A stretch of 64,000 bases of DNA from Phyllobacterium zundukense (lineage in GTDB: Bacteria > Pseudomonadota > Alphaproteobacteria > Rhizobiales > Rhizobiaceae): NCBI RefSeq assembly GCF_025452195.1, contig NZ_CP104973.1, positions 62,001 to 126,000 of the forward strand, given 5' to 3'. Each line of letters opens with the position of its first letter. Position 1 is the first letter of the stretch. The notes under the pieces are model-generated. The model did not search any database. It saw only the letters and a program-made list of their open reading frames with translations, and was not told the DNA's origin. A program made the position numbers and the translations under genes. Shown here one piece after another: positions 1 to 7,459 of the stretch.

Positions 1-233
1 GCAATAGCCCCACACCAAGGAGCAACAAGGACGACTGCCAATGACGGAGCCGGGACCAGTAGGCGGATAAGAAGCGCATTGGTTTCATTGCCTGCAAATT
101 GCCTTTCCAAGCCGGGCAAAGCGGGACTAATTGTGGCGGCCGTCATCACCGTAAGAGACGCCGCCATCATAAGAGAGATTGCGCGCGGGTCGCGCCAGAT
201 TGGCCGATCTTCAAGTTCATTGGTTAGTCGCAT
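1..233 (-). CDS. MFS transporter, N-terminal part (truncated by window edge)
   Basis: The reverse strand reads from an ATG at 233 out through the left edge, giving about 77 residues. A basic, hydrophilic start of about 18 residues is followed by a hydrophobic helix, then a segment containing SPALPGLERQF and a second hydrophobic helix. This is the TM1-loop-TM2 pattern of drug:H+ antiporter MFS exporters. The start at 233 is preferred over an in-frame ATG at 242 because a GGAG sits 9 bases upstream of it, while it abuts the 242 codon. The gene diverges from the MerR gene at 305, so it is probably that regulator's target. Substrate unknown. The MFS call is inferred from only two helices. Confidence 0.7.
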   Translation of the reverse strand, partial: MRLTNELEDRPIWRDPRAISLMMAASLTVMTAATISPALPGLERQFAGNETNALLIRLLVPAPSLAVVLVAPWCGAI

Positions 234-282
234 TCGTATCATCTCCGTTGCGTTTCTAATCACTAGCTGGCACGATACGAAT

Positions 283-296
283 TCAAGTCAACTTGA
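283..296. promoter_or_regulatory. Candidate MerR operator between MFS and MerR genes
   Basis: TCAAGT-CA-ACTTGA is a dyad with two perfect 6-base arms around a 2-base centre. It lies 9 bases before the MerR start and about 50 bases before the divergent MFS start. The arms resemble SoxR/MerR-type sites (CTCAAG..CTTGAG). Position and symmetry are seen. Binding by the adjacent MerR protein is inferred. Confidence 0.5.
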
Positions 297-304
297 GGTC
301 AAGT

Positions 305-751
305 ATGAAATTTCTGGATATAGCCGAGGTGGTTGTGGCAAGCGGCCTGCCTGCCTCGACCCTGCGATACTATGAGGAGCAGCGGCTTATCGCTTCGGTA
401 GGCAGACACGGGTTGCGGCGCCAGTATGAGCCGGAGGTACTCAACCGGCTTGCGTTGATCAATATGGCTCGCGCAGCAGGATTTCTTTTAAGTGATGTCG
501 CTGAGATTTTTGGTCGCAACAGGGAAATCGCAATCCCACGCGAGGAGCTACGGGCACGCGCCGATGCTCTGGATCAAAAGGCTCAAGAGATTAAGGCTTT
601 GGCAGCTATGATGCGTCATGTGGCAGATTGCCCTGCCCCCTCACACCTGGAATGCCCTACCTTCCAAAAATTGTTGCGCGTAGGGACAAAGCATCAATCC
701 CGCATGCGCAGGCAGAAGCAAAGAAAGGGTGCGCCTCTGTCTGGCAAATAG
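305..751 (+). CDS. MerR family transcriptional regulator
   Basis: 148 residues from the ATG at 305 (an in-frame ATG lies at 293). Residues 1-70 form the MerR winged helix: a first helix (FLDIAEVVVASGLPASTLRYYE) with the ASTLRYYEEQ signature, then wing residues and a second HTH. A dimerisation helix follows at about 75-115. The tail has two cysteines (C-P-A-P-S-H-L-E-C), spaced differently from the SoxR iron-sulfur cluster, so a metal or thiol sensor is possible but unproven. MerR proteins twist promoters with over-long spacers, and the operator dyad at 283-296 overlaps its own promoter. It is convergent with the phosphatase gene at 804. Target is probably the divergent MFS exporter. Confidence 0.85.
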   Translation: MKFLDIAEVVVASGLPASTLRYYEEQRLIASVGRHGLRRQYEPEVLNRLALINMARAAGFLLSDVAEIFGRNREIAIPREELRARADALDQKAQEIKALAAMMRHVADCPAPSHLECPTFQKLLRVGTKHQSRMRRQKQRKGAPLSGK

Positions 752-803
752 ACCGCCACCAGGAACAGATCATTCGCAAATGCTGCTTCTTCAGCGGGCA
801 AGC

Positions 804-1604
804 TTAGAGCCCCGCGATTGTCCGCAGATCGCTTACAGCACCGTTAGCGGCGGCAAGCACCGGCGATCCTTTCGTAAGGCCGTCGCCCCTGATCGGGAAG
901 GGATAATGCCAGCCGCCTGCTTCCTTGACGAGACAATAGCCGGCCATGCAATCCCACGCATGCATATAAGGCTCGTAATAACCAACGAGGCGACCGGCAG
1001 CGACGTAGGCCAGCATCAGGGCACCAGACCCGTTGCGGATGAAATTTCCGCCCGCGTCGAGCAGTTTTTCGACGATCGATGCGACGGCCGCTGGCGTCAC
1101 ATGATTGTTGGCGCCGATACCAGTCACGGCGTTACGGATTGTGCGGCTTCCATCGAGTTTTAGGATTTTACCGTTCAACGTCGCTCCCATCCCGGTGGCG
1201 GAAGCGTAAAGCTCGTCGTTGCAGGGCACATAAATGACGCCGATGGCAATTTCCTCGCCGTGCAGGGCCGCAATCGAAATGCACCACGTTGGCATGCCAT
1301 TGACGAATGGGCTCGTACCGTCGATCGGATCGACGACCCAGGTGTAATCAGATGTACCAAAGCTGACACCGTACTCCTCGCCAAGGATCGCATCGCCTGG
1401 AAAAGCTGCGGCAATCCGGGTCCGAATAAGTTCTTCCACGTCTCGATCGGCGATCGAAACGACGTCGTGTGGATCCGCCTTGGTTTCAATAACCAGCCTT
1501 TCGCGCGCGTTGAAATGCGCAAGAGCCACGGCCCCCGCCTCAATCGCCATCTCCCTGGCCAGGGCAAAGCGATCCTGAAGATCAACGGTGACGTCGGATG
1601 TCAT
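804..1604 (-). CDS. Inositol monophosphatase family phosphatase
   Basis: 266 residues, normal length for the lithium-sensitive Mg2+-dependent phosphomonoesterases (IMPase, histidinol-phosphatase HisN, CysQ). Metal-ligand motifs are all visible: GEE at 75-77, DPIDGT at 92-97 and WDCMAG at 217-222. Start at 1604 has AAGGA 6 bases upstream. It is the last gene of the importer operon (solute-binding protein, fused permease, ATPase, this enzyme), 28 bases after the ATPase. A phosphatase in that position suggests the imported substrate is a phosphate ester that is hydrolysed in the cytoplasm. Substrate (sugar phosphate, inositol phosphate, glycerophosphate) cannot be told from sequence. Confidence 0.85.
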   Translation of the reverse strand: MTSDVTVDLQDRFALAREMAIEAGAVALAHFNARERLVIETKADPHDVVSIADRDVEELIRTRIAAAFPGDAILGEEYGVSFGTSDYTWVVDPIDGTSPFVNGMPTWCISIAALHGEEIAIGVIYVPCNDELYASATGMGATLNGKILKLDGSRTIRNAVTGIGANNHVTPAAVASIVEKLLDAGGNFIRNGSGALMLAYVAAGRLVGYYEPYMHAWDCMAGYCLVKEAGGWHYPFPIRGDGLTKGSPVLAAANGAVSDLRTIAGL

Positions 1605-1632
1605 GTTCTTTCCTTAAATATGAATGCAGATT

Positions 1633-2694
1633 TCAATTGTTGATGATGGCGATGCCGCGATGGTGAAAGCCGATGCTGACATTGGTCGCCGGTGGAAGCG
1701 TTCTGTCGATGGCCGGATCTACGACGAATAATGTGCCCGCCTCCGTCTCGACTTCATATTCCACATGATCCCCGAGATAGGCTGCATGCCGTATGCTGCC
1801 GGGAAACGCCCCGCTCTCAGCCGCCTCGAGCGTGATCGCATTAGGCCTGACGGCGATCCTTGCCGGTCCCGGGCGGGCGCTCCGGCCTGGCACAGAATGT
1901 TCCAGCTTTCCGACTCGAATGATCGCCTGCCCCCCATCGCTACGCAGGACTTCGCAAGGCAGGACGTTCGCCTCACCGATGAAGTCGGCAATGAACGATG
2001 AGGCTGGAGCTTCGTAAAGATCGCGCGGCGAACCCTGCTGGGCGATCAGGCCATCCTGCATGACGATAATCCTGTCCGAGACTGCAAGTGCCTCTTCCTG
2101 GTCATGGGTGACATAGACTGCGGTAAACCCTAGACGCTGCTGCAGTTCACGGATTTCCGTGCGCACACGGCGCCGCAGGCGCGCATCGAGGTTGGAAAGG
2201 GGTTCATCCAGCAAGAGCACCTGCGGCTCGAGCACCAGAGCTCTGGCGACGGCAACGCGCTGCTGCTGCCCGCCGGAGAGTTCAGCAGGGAGCCTCTGGC
2301 CGTAGCCGGCAAGACCGACCTGCTTCAGCCCCTCTTCCGCCCGTTCCCGCGCCTCATTCTTTTTCATCTTCGATGATTCAAGTCCATAAGCGACGTTTTC
2401 CAGCACGGACATATGCGGGAACAGCGCGTAGGATTGGAAAACCATCGAGACATCGCGTTCGTTGGCGGGAAGCATCGTGACATCTTTACCACCGATGAGA
2501 ATGCGTCCTGCAGTTGGATGCTCAAGCCCGGCGAGCATGCGCAGGGTCGTCGTCTTGCCACAGCCTGATGGGCCCAGCAGCGTTACAAGTGTGCCGGGTT
2601 CGATGTCCAGAGACAGATCGTGGATGGCCGTGAACGTGCCAAACTGCTTTTTGACATTGGTGAAAACAACAGAGCCGGTGTGATGGGTGGTCAT
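1633..2694 (-). CDS. ABC importer ATP-binding protein (FbpC/AfuC type)
   Basis: 353 residues. Walker A GPSGCGKTT at 41-49, Q-loop around 87, signature LSGGQQQ at 139-145, Walker B VLLLDEP at 159-165, followed by a D-loop SNLDA and a switch histidine in YVTHDQEEAL. The C-terminal third (about 240-353) is a TOBE-type regulatory domain typical of the CUT1/Fbp/Pot group. It overlaps the end of the permease gene by 4 bases, which implies translational coupling. This ATPase subfamily energises Fe3+, thiamine, polyamine, phosphonate and sugar-phosphate importers; here the linked phosphatase favours an organophosphate. Confidence 0.92.
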   Translation of the reverse strand: MTTHHTGSVVFTNVKKQFGTFTAIHDLSLDIEPGTLVTLLGPSGCGKTTTLRMLAGLEHPTAGRILIGGKDVTMLPANERDVSMVFQSYALFPHMSVLENVAYGLESSKMKKNEARERAEEGLKQVGLAGYGQRLPAELSGGQQQRVAVARALVLEPQVLLLDEPLSNLDARLRRRVRTEIRELQQRLGFTAVYVTHDQEEALAVSDRIIVMQDGLIAQQGSPRDLYEAPASSFIADFIGEANVLPCEVLRSDGGQAIIRVGKLEHSVPGRSARPGPARIAVRPNAITLEAAESGAFPGSIRHAAYLGDHVEYEVETEAGTLFVVDPAIDRTLPPATNVSIGFHHRGIAIINN

Positions 2695-4919
2695 GATGCG
2701 GCCTTCTCTTGTGGTGCGGCAGACGGAATAAAGGCCGTTGCAACGCGATTCTCGCGGCGCAATCTCCGTTCACCCACCAGCAGCTGGAAACAGGTAATGA
2801 TAACGATCATGACGACGATGAGCAGTGACGAGTAGGCCACGGCAACGCCGTATTCGCCGTTCTCGACGAGCCCGACAATGTAGGAAGTCGCCATGTTATA
2901 TTCGGCACTGACAAGGAATATGACAGCGCTGATCGATGTGATGGCGCGGACGAACGAATAGACCAGCGCAGCAACGATCGCTGGACGAAGCAAGGGCAGG
3001 ATGACCTTGCGGATTGTCCGGAAGCTCGTTGCCCGCAAGGTCAGCGACGCCTCATCCAGACTCTTGTCGAGCTGGCTCATCGCCGCCACGCCGCCGCGCA
3101 CGCCGACCGGCATGTTGCGAAAGACAAAGCAGGCTATGAGGATCAGCGCCGTGCCAGTCATTTCCAGCGGCGGGAGATTGAAGGCCATGATGTAGCTGAT
3201 ACCGATGACAGTGCCTGGTATGGCAAAACTCATCATCAGCGCGAACTCGAATACGTTGCGCCCGACGAATCGCTGCCTGACGATCAGGTAGGCGGTCAGC
3301 AACCCGACAGCAGCGGTCAGCGGTGCCGAAATCAGCGCGATCTTGATCGTTGTCCAGAACGAGTTCCACGCGACACCTGTCCAGGCGATAGCGCCGTTCT
3401 CAAAGCTGAAAGAGAAAGCGCGCTGGTAGTGCTCGAAGGTCAGGGTGTTGTCGAGGCCCCATGTGCGGACAAAGCCCCCGAACAGGATCATGCCGTAGAT
3501 GACCAGCGTGAACAGTATCCAGGGAATGACGATGGCATGGACGCCAATGGACAGCGATCGCGGCAAGGCAATATGCGCGCCCGAATCTCCCTTGCCGGTC
3601 ACTGTCGCGAAGCTCTTGCCAGCCAGCCATAGTCGCTGCGCAAGAAAGGCCGAGAGCGTGAAAAACAAAAGGATGATCGCCAGCACCGCGGCACGCGAAG
3701 GATCGTTCTGCGAGCCGACAACGGCAAAGAAGATTTCCGTCGAGAGCACCCCATGGCTGCCGCCGAGCACCAGAGGGTTACCGAAATCTGCCATGCTCTC
3801 GATGAAGCCGATCAGAAAAGCGTTCGCGAGACCTGGCTTCATCAAAGGCAACGAAACTTTCCAGAACGTACGCCAGCGATCCGCGCGCAGGGTTTGCGAT
3901 GCTTCCTCCATCGACGGGCTGACACCCTCGACGACGCCGATGAGCACCAGAAACGAGATGGGCGTGAAAGACAGGACCTGTGCAATCCAGATACCGGTCA
4001 GGCCATAAAGCCAGCGGCCCGGCTCAATCCCGAAGAGGTTGGAAAGCTGATGGGTCACGACACCGGCGCGGCCGAAAAGAAGAATGAGCGCGAGGCCGAT
4101 GACGAAGGGCGGCGTGATGATCGGCAGGATCGTCAGCAGCCGCAGTCCCTTCTTGAACGGAAAGCGGGTGCGGGTGGCAACCAGCGCGAAGCAGAGCCCG
4201 AGCAATGTGGAGCCGAACGCCGAAAGGATAGCCAGCAGTAGCGTGCGCCATGCAACGCCACAGCGATTACCCCCAACAAGACAATCCAGACTCCAGATCG
4301 ATGGATCCTGAATGTTGCGGACAAATCCGGAGGGATCGAACGAGCCGTCGAAACTCTGGAAGGCGCCAATGAACATGCTGCCCACGGGGTAGAACACAAA
4401 GATGCTGACAAGGAAGACGAGCAGCGCGATCGAAGCGACCACGAAGGCATCGCCCCGGAGTACGCCGCGTTCGGCAAGTCCGAAGGAAAACATCAGGACG
4501 AAGGAAAGCGCCACGAGCCCGGCGCCTGCGCCCATCGAAGGCTGGCCATCGGCAAGCGGTCCGAACAACGCTTCTGTTATCGTCCAGGTCCAGCCCGTAA
4601 ACCCGACAGCAAGCCCCTGCAGCACCAGGAAGACAATTCCAGCGGCGCCGGCCGCGATCAGCAGATTTGAACGTGGCCGCGAAACCTTGAAGGCTCGTGC
4701 CAACAGGCCCACTGCGAAGATCAGTGCGATGACGGCAAGCGTCCAGCGGCCGTGTGCGAATATTTGCAGAAGAGCAGGCGCTTCGTTGGAACCGTTCGGA
4801 AAGTTACCAAACCAATCGAAGCTGAAAAAACCGCTTTCGATCCTGTACCACGGCACGACGCTCAACCCGGCGAGCCCAATGCCGAGCGCAATATTCAATC
4901 TCCGGTCGCTACGTTCCAT
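2691..4919 (-). CDS. ABC importer permease, two fused modules (FbpB/AfuB type)
   Basis: 742 residues, about 200 longer than the usual fused FbpB proteins because of an N-terminal extension of about 170 residues with several hydrophobic helices. Two membrane modules follow, each carrying the EAA loop that contacts the ATPase: EASQTLRADRWRTF in the first and EASLTLRATSFRTI in the second, both followed by a proline-rich LPL segment. One polypeptide therefore replaces the permease dimer. It lies between the solute-binding protein (93 bases upstream) and the ATPase (overlapping). AfuB of the sugar-phosphate importer and FbpB of ferric importers have the same fold, so sequence alone does not fix the substrate. 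Confidence 0.9.
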   Translation of the reverse strand: MERSDRRLNIALGIGLAGLSVVPWYRIESGFFSFDWFGNFPNGSNEAPALLQIFAHGRWTLAVIALIFAVGLLARAFKVSRPRSNLLIAAGAAGIVFLVLQGLAVGFTGWTWTITEALFGPLADGQPSMGAGAGLVALSFVLMFSFGLAERGVLRGDAFVVASIALLVFLVSIFVFYPVGSMFIGAFQSFDGSFDPSGFVRNIQDPSIWSLDCLVGGNRCGVAWRTLLLAILSAFGSTLLGLCFALVATRTRFPFKKGLRLLTILPIITPPFVIGLALILLFGRAGVVTHQLSNLFGIEPGRWLYGLTGIWIAQVLSFTPISFLVLIGVVEGVSPSMEEASQTLRADRWRTFWKVSLPLMKPGLANAFLIGFIESMADFGNPLVLGGSHGVLSTEIFFAVVGSQNDPSRAAVLAIILLFFTLSAFLAQRLWLAGKSFATVTGKGDSGAHIALPRSLSIGVHAIVIPWILFTLVIYGMILFGGFVRTWGLDNTLTFEHYQRAFSFSFENGAIAWTGVAWNSFWTTIKIALISAPLTAAVGLLTAYLIVRQRFVGRNVFEFALMMSFAIPGTVIGISYIMAFNLPPLEMTGTALILIACFVFRNMPVGVRGGVAAMSQLDKSLDEASLTLRATSFRTIRKVILPLLRPAIVAALVYSFVRAITSISAVIFLVSAEYNMATSYIVGLVENGEYGVAVAYSSLLIVVMIVIITCFQLLVGERRLRRENRVATAFIPSAAPQEKAAS

Positions 4920-5011
4920 AACGCCACCCGCCCTCGTTCATCGCAGAAGTTACTTGCGCTGGAGATATGTCCGGAACGATCCGGACATATCCTCATCAGG
5001 CAAAAGCAAGT

Positions 5012-6040
5012 TCAGTTGGCGCTTGCACCAATCTCCTTGTCCCAGCGATCAAGCAGTTCCTTGCGCTTGGCGGGGTCGCCATAGGTCTTGAAGTCATAAT
5101 CGATGAGCTTGATATCCTCGAATTTCGGGGCTTCGGGCGGAACGGTGGCAGACTTGTTCGATGGCAGCTGGAAGGACTTTGCATCCTTCATATGCGACTG
5201 CGCTTCGGCGGAAAGAGCCCAGTCATACCATTTCTTGGCCGCGTCGAGATTGCGCGCGCCCTTGATGATCGACATCGAACCGATTTCGTAGCCGGTACCT
5301 TCACAAGGAGCAACTGCCTTGACGGGAAAGCCTTCGGCAATCTGGGCAACAGCATCATGCATGAAGACGATACCTAGCGCCGTTTCACCCCGCGCCGCGG
5401 CTTTCACCGGTGCCGAACCCGATTTTGTATATTGCGATATATTCGCGTTCAGCTGCTTCAGGTAGTCGAAAGCCTTGTCCTCACCCATGATCTGAACCAG
5501 AGACGCCAGTGCGGTATAGGCAGTGCCGGACGAATTCGGGTTGGCGATCTGGATTTCACCTTTGAAGGATGGATCGACGAGGTCAGCCCAGCACTTGGCC
5601 TCCTTGAGGCCTTTTTTCTTGACGATCTCGGTGTTATAGCCCCAGCCAAGCGCACCCGCATAAACGCCAACGGTTTTATAATCTGCGCTCTCGGCCTGCT
5701 TTTTCGCCCAATCCTGCAACTGGTCTAGCATGGGCGACTTATATTCTTGAGTCAGCCCTTCGGAAGCGGCCTGCAAATGCGGATCACCAGTACCCGCCCA
5801 CCAGATATCGGTCTTCGGATTGCGTGCCTCGGCGCGGATCTTGGCATAGGTTTCGCCCGAAGACAGACGGACCATATTGACCTGGATACCCGTCTCCTTC
5901 TCGAACGTGCCCTTCATCAACTCACAGATAACGACATCGGCCGAACAGATCAGATTGAGATTGTCCGCAGCGCGCGCCTCGGTTGGCATCATCTGAAGAC
6001 CAACAGCAAAAGCGGCGGCAATTGCGAATACAGAACGCAT
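5012..6040 (-). CDS. ABC importer periplasmic binding protein (FbpA/AfuA family)
   Basis: 342 residues from the ATG at 6040, which follows an AGGGAGG ribosome site; in-frame codons upstream to 6091 lack one. A Sec signal peptide ends at about residue 24-26 (TEARAAD). The mature protein has the type-2 periplasmic binding fold of family 1 (FbpA, AfuA, PhnS): LSSGETYAKIRAE and WWAGTGDPHLQA near the start, and a hinge segment YGALGWGYN-like (GALGWGYNTE). The paired tyrosines that bind iron in FbpA are not evident near the C-terminus, which fits a non-iron ligand. It is the first gene of the operon and faces the LacI gene and its operators. Confidence 0.88.
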   Translation of the reverse strand: MRSVFAIAAAFAVGLQMMPTEARAADNLNLICSADVVICELMKGTFEKETGIQVNMVRLSSGETYAKIRAEARNPKTDIWWAGTGDPHLQAASEGLTQEYKSPMLDQLQDWAKKQAESADYKTVGVYAGALGWGYNTEIVKKKGLKEAKCWADLVDPSFKGEIQIANPNSSGTAYTALASLVQIMGEDKAFDYLKQLNANISQYTKSGSAPVKAAARGETALGIVFMHDAVAQIAEGFPVKAVAPCEGTGYEIGSMSIIKGARNLDAAKKWYDWALSAEAQSHMKDAKSFQLPSNKSATVPPEAPKFEDIKLIDYDFKTYGDPAKRKELLDRWDKEIGASAN

Positions 6041-6084
6041 GATTTTCCTCCCTGAAAAAGCGGCACCTCCATGCCGCACACTTT

Positions 6085-6102
6085 TTTGCAAGCGTGTGCA
6101 AA
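6085..6102. promoter_or_regulatory. LacI-family operator O1
   Basis: TTTGCAAGCGTGTGCAAA: 6-base arms TTTGCA/TGCAAA around a central CG, the usual LacI-family architecture. It sits 45 bases upstream of the solute-binding gene start and upstream of the LacI gene. A second copy with 14 of 18 identical positions lies at 6182. Likely controls both divergent units; inducer unknown. Confidence 0.6.
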
Positions 6103-6181
6103 AGTTTCACACGTTCTGACCGTCTGTCAAGTCGACTATTGCATTCCTCCAATAAAATTAAGAGTCTGGTGGTTGCAGTAC

Positions 6182-6199
6182 TACGCAAGCGCGTGCAAG
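6182..6199. promoter_or_regulatory. LacI-family operator O2
   Basis: TACGCAAGCGCGTGCAAG shares the core GCAAGCGnGTGCAA with the site at 6085. The centres are 97 bases apart, close to nine helical turns, so looping by a tetramer or two dimers is possible. It lies 24 bases before the preferred LacI start, which argues that this stretch is leader and not coding. Confidence 0.5.
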
Positions 6200-6222
6200 A
6201 TGCCGTGAACAATTATGGATTC

Positions 6223-7242
6223 ATGCAGTTGAACAAATCATTCGTCAGCGCTGATGACGTAGCAAAGCGGGCAGGCGTATCGCGCTCGGCGGTGTCTCGA
6301 ACATTCACGCCGGGCGCCAGTGTTTCGGAGGAAACACGCCAGCGGGTCATGGAGGCCGCGCAAGCGCTTGGCTATCACGTCAACCAACTGGCACGCGGTC
6401 TGATGCGCAGTGAGAGTGGCATCGTCTGCCTCGTCGTGTCGGAGCTGGATACGCCCTACCGCGCCCGGCTCGTGCGCGCCCTCACCCATGAGTTGCAGAA
6501 GGCCGGCAAGATCTCAATGCTTATCAATACGGATCGTTCGGACCGCAGTGTGGACGCGGCGCTCCGGCAGACTCTGAACTACCGCGCCGATGCCTCTATT
6601 CTGCTTTCCGGCCTACCCGACAAGGCAATCACCAAGCTTTGTCTCGATAGCGGCCAGCGGATTGTCCTGATCAACCGTGATGATGATATCGATGGTCCCT
6701 TCCGCATCAATCTTGACGATGGCGGTGCCGCGAGAGTGGCGGTGAATGCATTTGTGCGCGCGGGATGCCGCCACCTCGCCTTCGCCAATTCCGAAGTCGG
6801 AACGCCAAGTCTGATGGCACGAGAACGGGGCTTCGTTGCAGCCGCAGCAGAATTCGGACTTGAGGTGACAGTCACGCGACACGGCAACACAGTCTATGAA
6901 AGCGGTCGTACGATCGCTCAGACACTGTTCACCGAACCCAAGCAGCCGGATGCTGTATTTTGCGTGAACGATCTTATGGCATTCGGACTTATGGATGGCG
7001 CACGTCACGATTTTGGGCTGCGCATACCGGAAGATCTCTGCGTGGTCGGCTTTGACGATATCGAGCAGTCGGCGTGGACGTCCTATGCCTTGACGACATT
7101 CTCACAGCCGGTGGACGAGATCGTAAAGAGCAGCGTCGCCTGGCTGCAACACGAGCCGGACAATGATGAGATTCGATCCGTCAATCTCCACGCACCGCTG
7201 ATCTGGAGAAAATCCATCCGGAACAAAACACTTTGGGCTTAA
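6223..7242 (+). CDS. LacI family transcriptional regulator
   Basis: 339 residues from the ATG at 6223. The frame is open back to 6094, but that part holds the second operator and reads unlike LacI N-termini. HTH at about 8-27 (DDVAKRAGVSRSAVSRTF), hinge helix with the LARGLM segment, then the periplasmic-binding-like effector domain ending in VVGFDDIEQSAW and the typical LTTFSQPV tail. It diverges from the AfuABC-type operon, and two operator copies lie between them, so it very probably represses that importer until the (phospho-)sugar or a derivative binds. Confidence 0.88.
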   Translation: MQLNKSFVSADDVAKRAGVSRSAVSRTFTPGASVSEETRQRVMEAAQALGYHVNQLARGLMRSESGIVCLVVSELDTPYRARLVRALTHELQKAGKISMLINTDRSDRSVDAALRQTLNYRADASILLSGLPDKAITKLCLDSGQRIVLINRDDDIDGPFRINLDDGGAARVAVNAFVRAGCRHLAFANSEVGTPSLMARERGFVAAAAEFGLEVTVTRHGNTVYESGRTIAQTLFTEPKQPDAVFCVNDLMAFGLMDGARHDFGLRIPEDLCVVGFDDIEQSAWTSYALTTFSQPVDEIVKSSVAWLQHEPDNDEIRSVNLHAPLIWRKSIRNKTLWA

Positions 7243-7327
7243 GAAGCACCCGTTTTCACTGTCTCATAAATAGCTACAACCACGGGCCTTGACGCCCCGT
7301 AAAATGGTCTGTCATTCCGCAAAAAGA

Positions 7328-7429
7328 TTACAGGGTAAACCCGACGACGACATAAAAGAACGCTGAAATGATTGCGGCCGCCGGCATGGTGATCAGCCAG
7401 GCAATGACGATGTTCCCGGCCAGTCCGTG
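7328..7429 (-). pseudogene. C-terminal relic of an inorganic phosphate transporter (PiT)
   Basis: On the reverse strand 33 codons before a TAA read HGLAGNIVIAWLITMPAAA and then a hydrophobic helix. This matches the conserved last helix of PiT/PitA permeases (GNIxxAWxxTxPAAA). Upstream of codon 7429 the similarity stops, and the reading frame is not that of a permease. The rest of the gene is absent, and the neighbouring regulator gene stops 31 bases away. I read it as the 3' end of a core gene cut off by insertion or deletion. The family match is from memory. Confidence 0.7.
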
Positions 7430-7459
7430 TCGACAGCGATTGTTGCCTGAAGTTCTCCT

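Noticed and set aside
5012..6040. Iron(III) importer call for the first operon
   Set aside because: The family resemblance to FbpABC is real, but the phosphatase and LacI neighbours and the lack of an obvious tyrosine pair argue against iron as the cargo.
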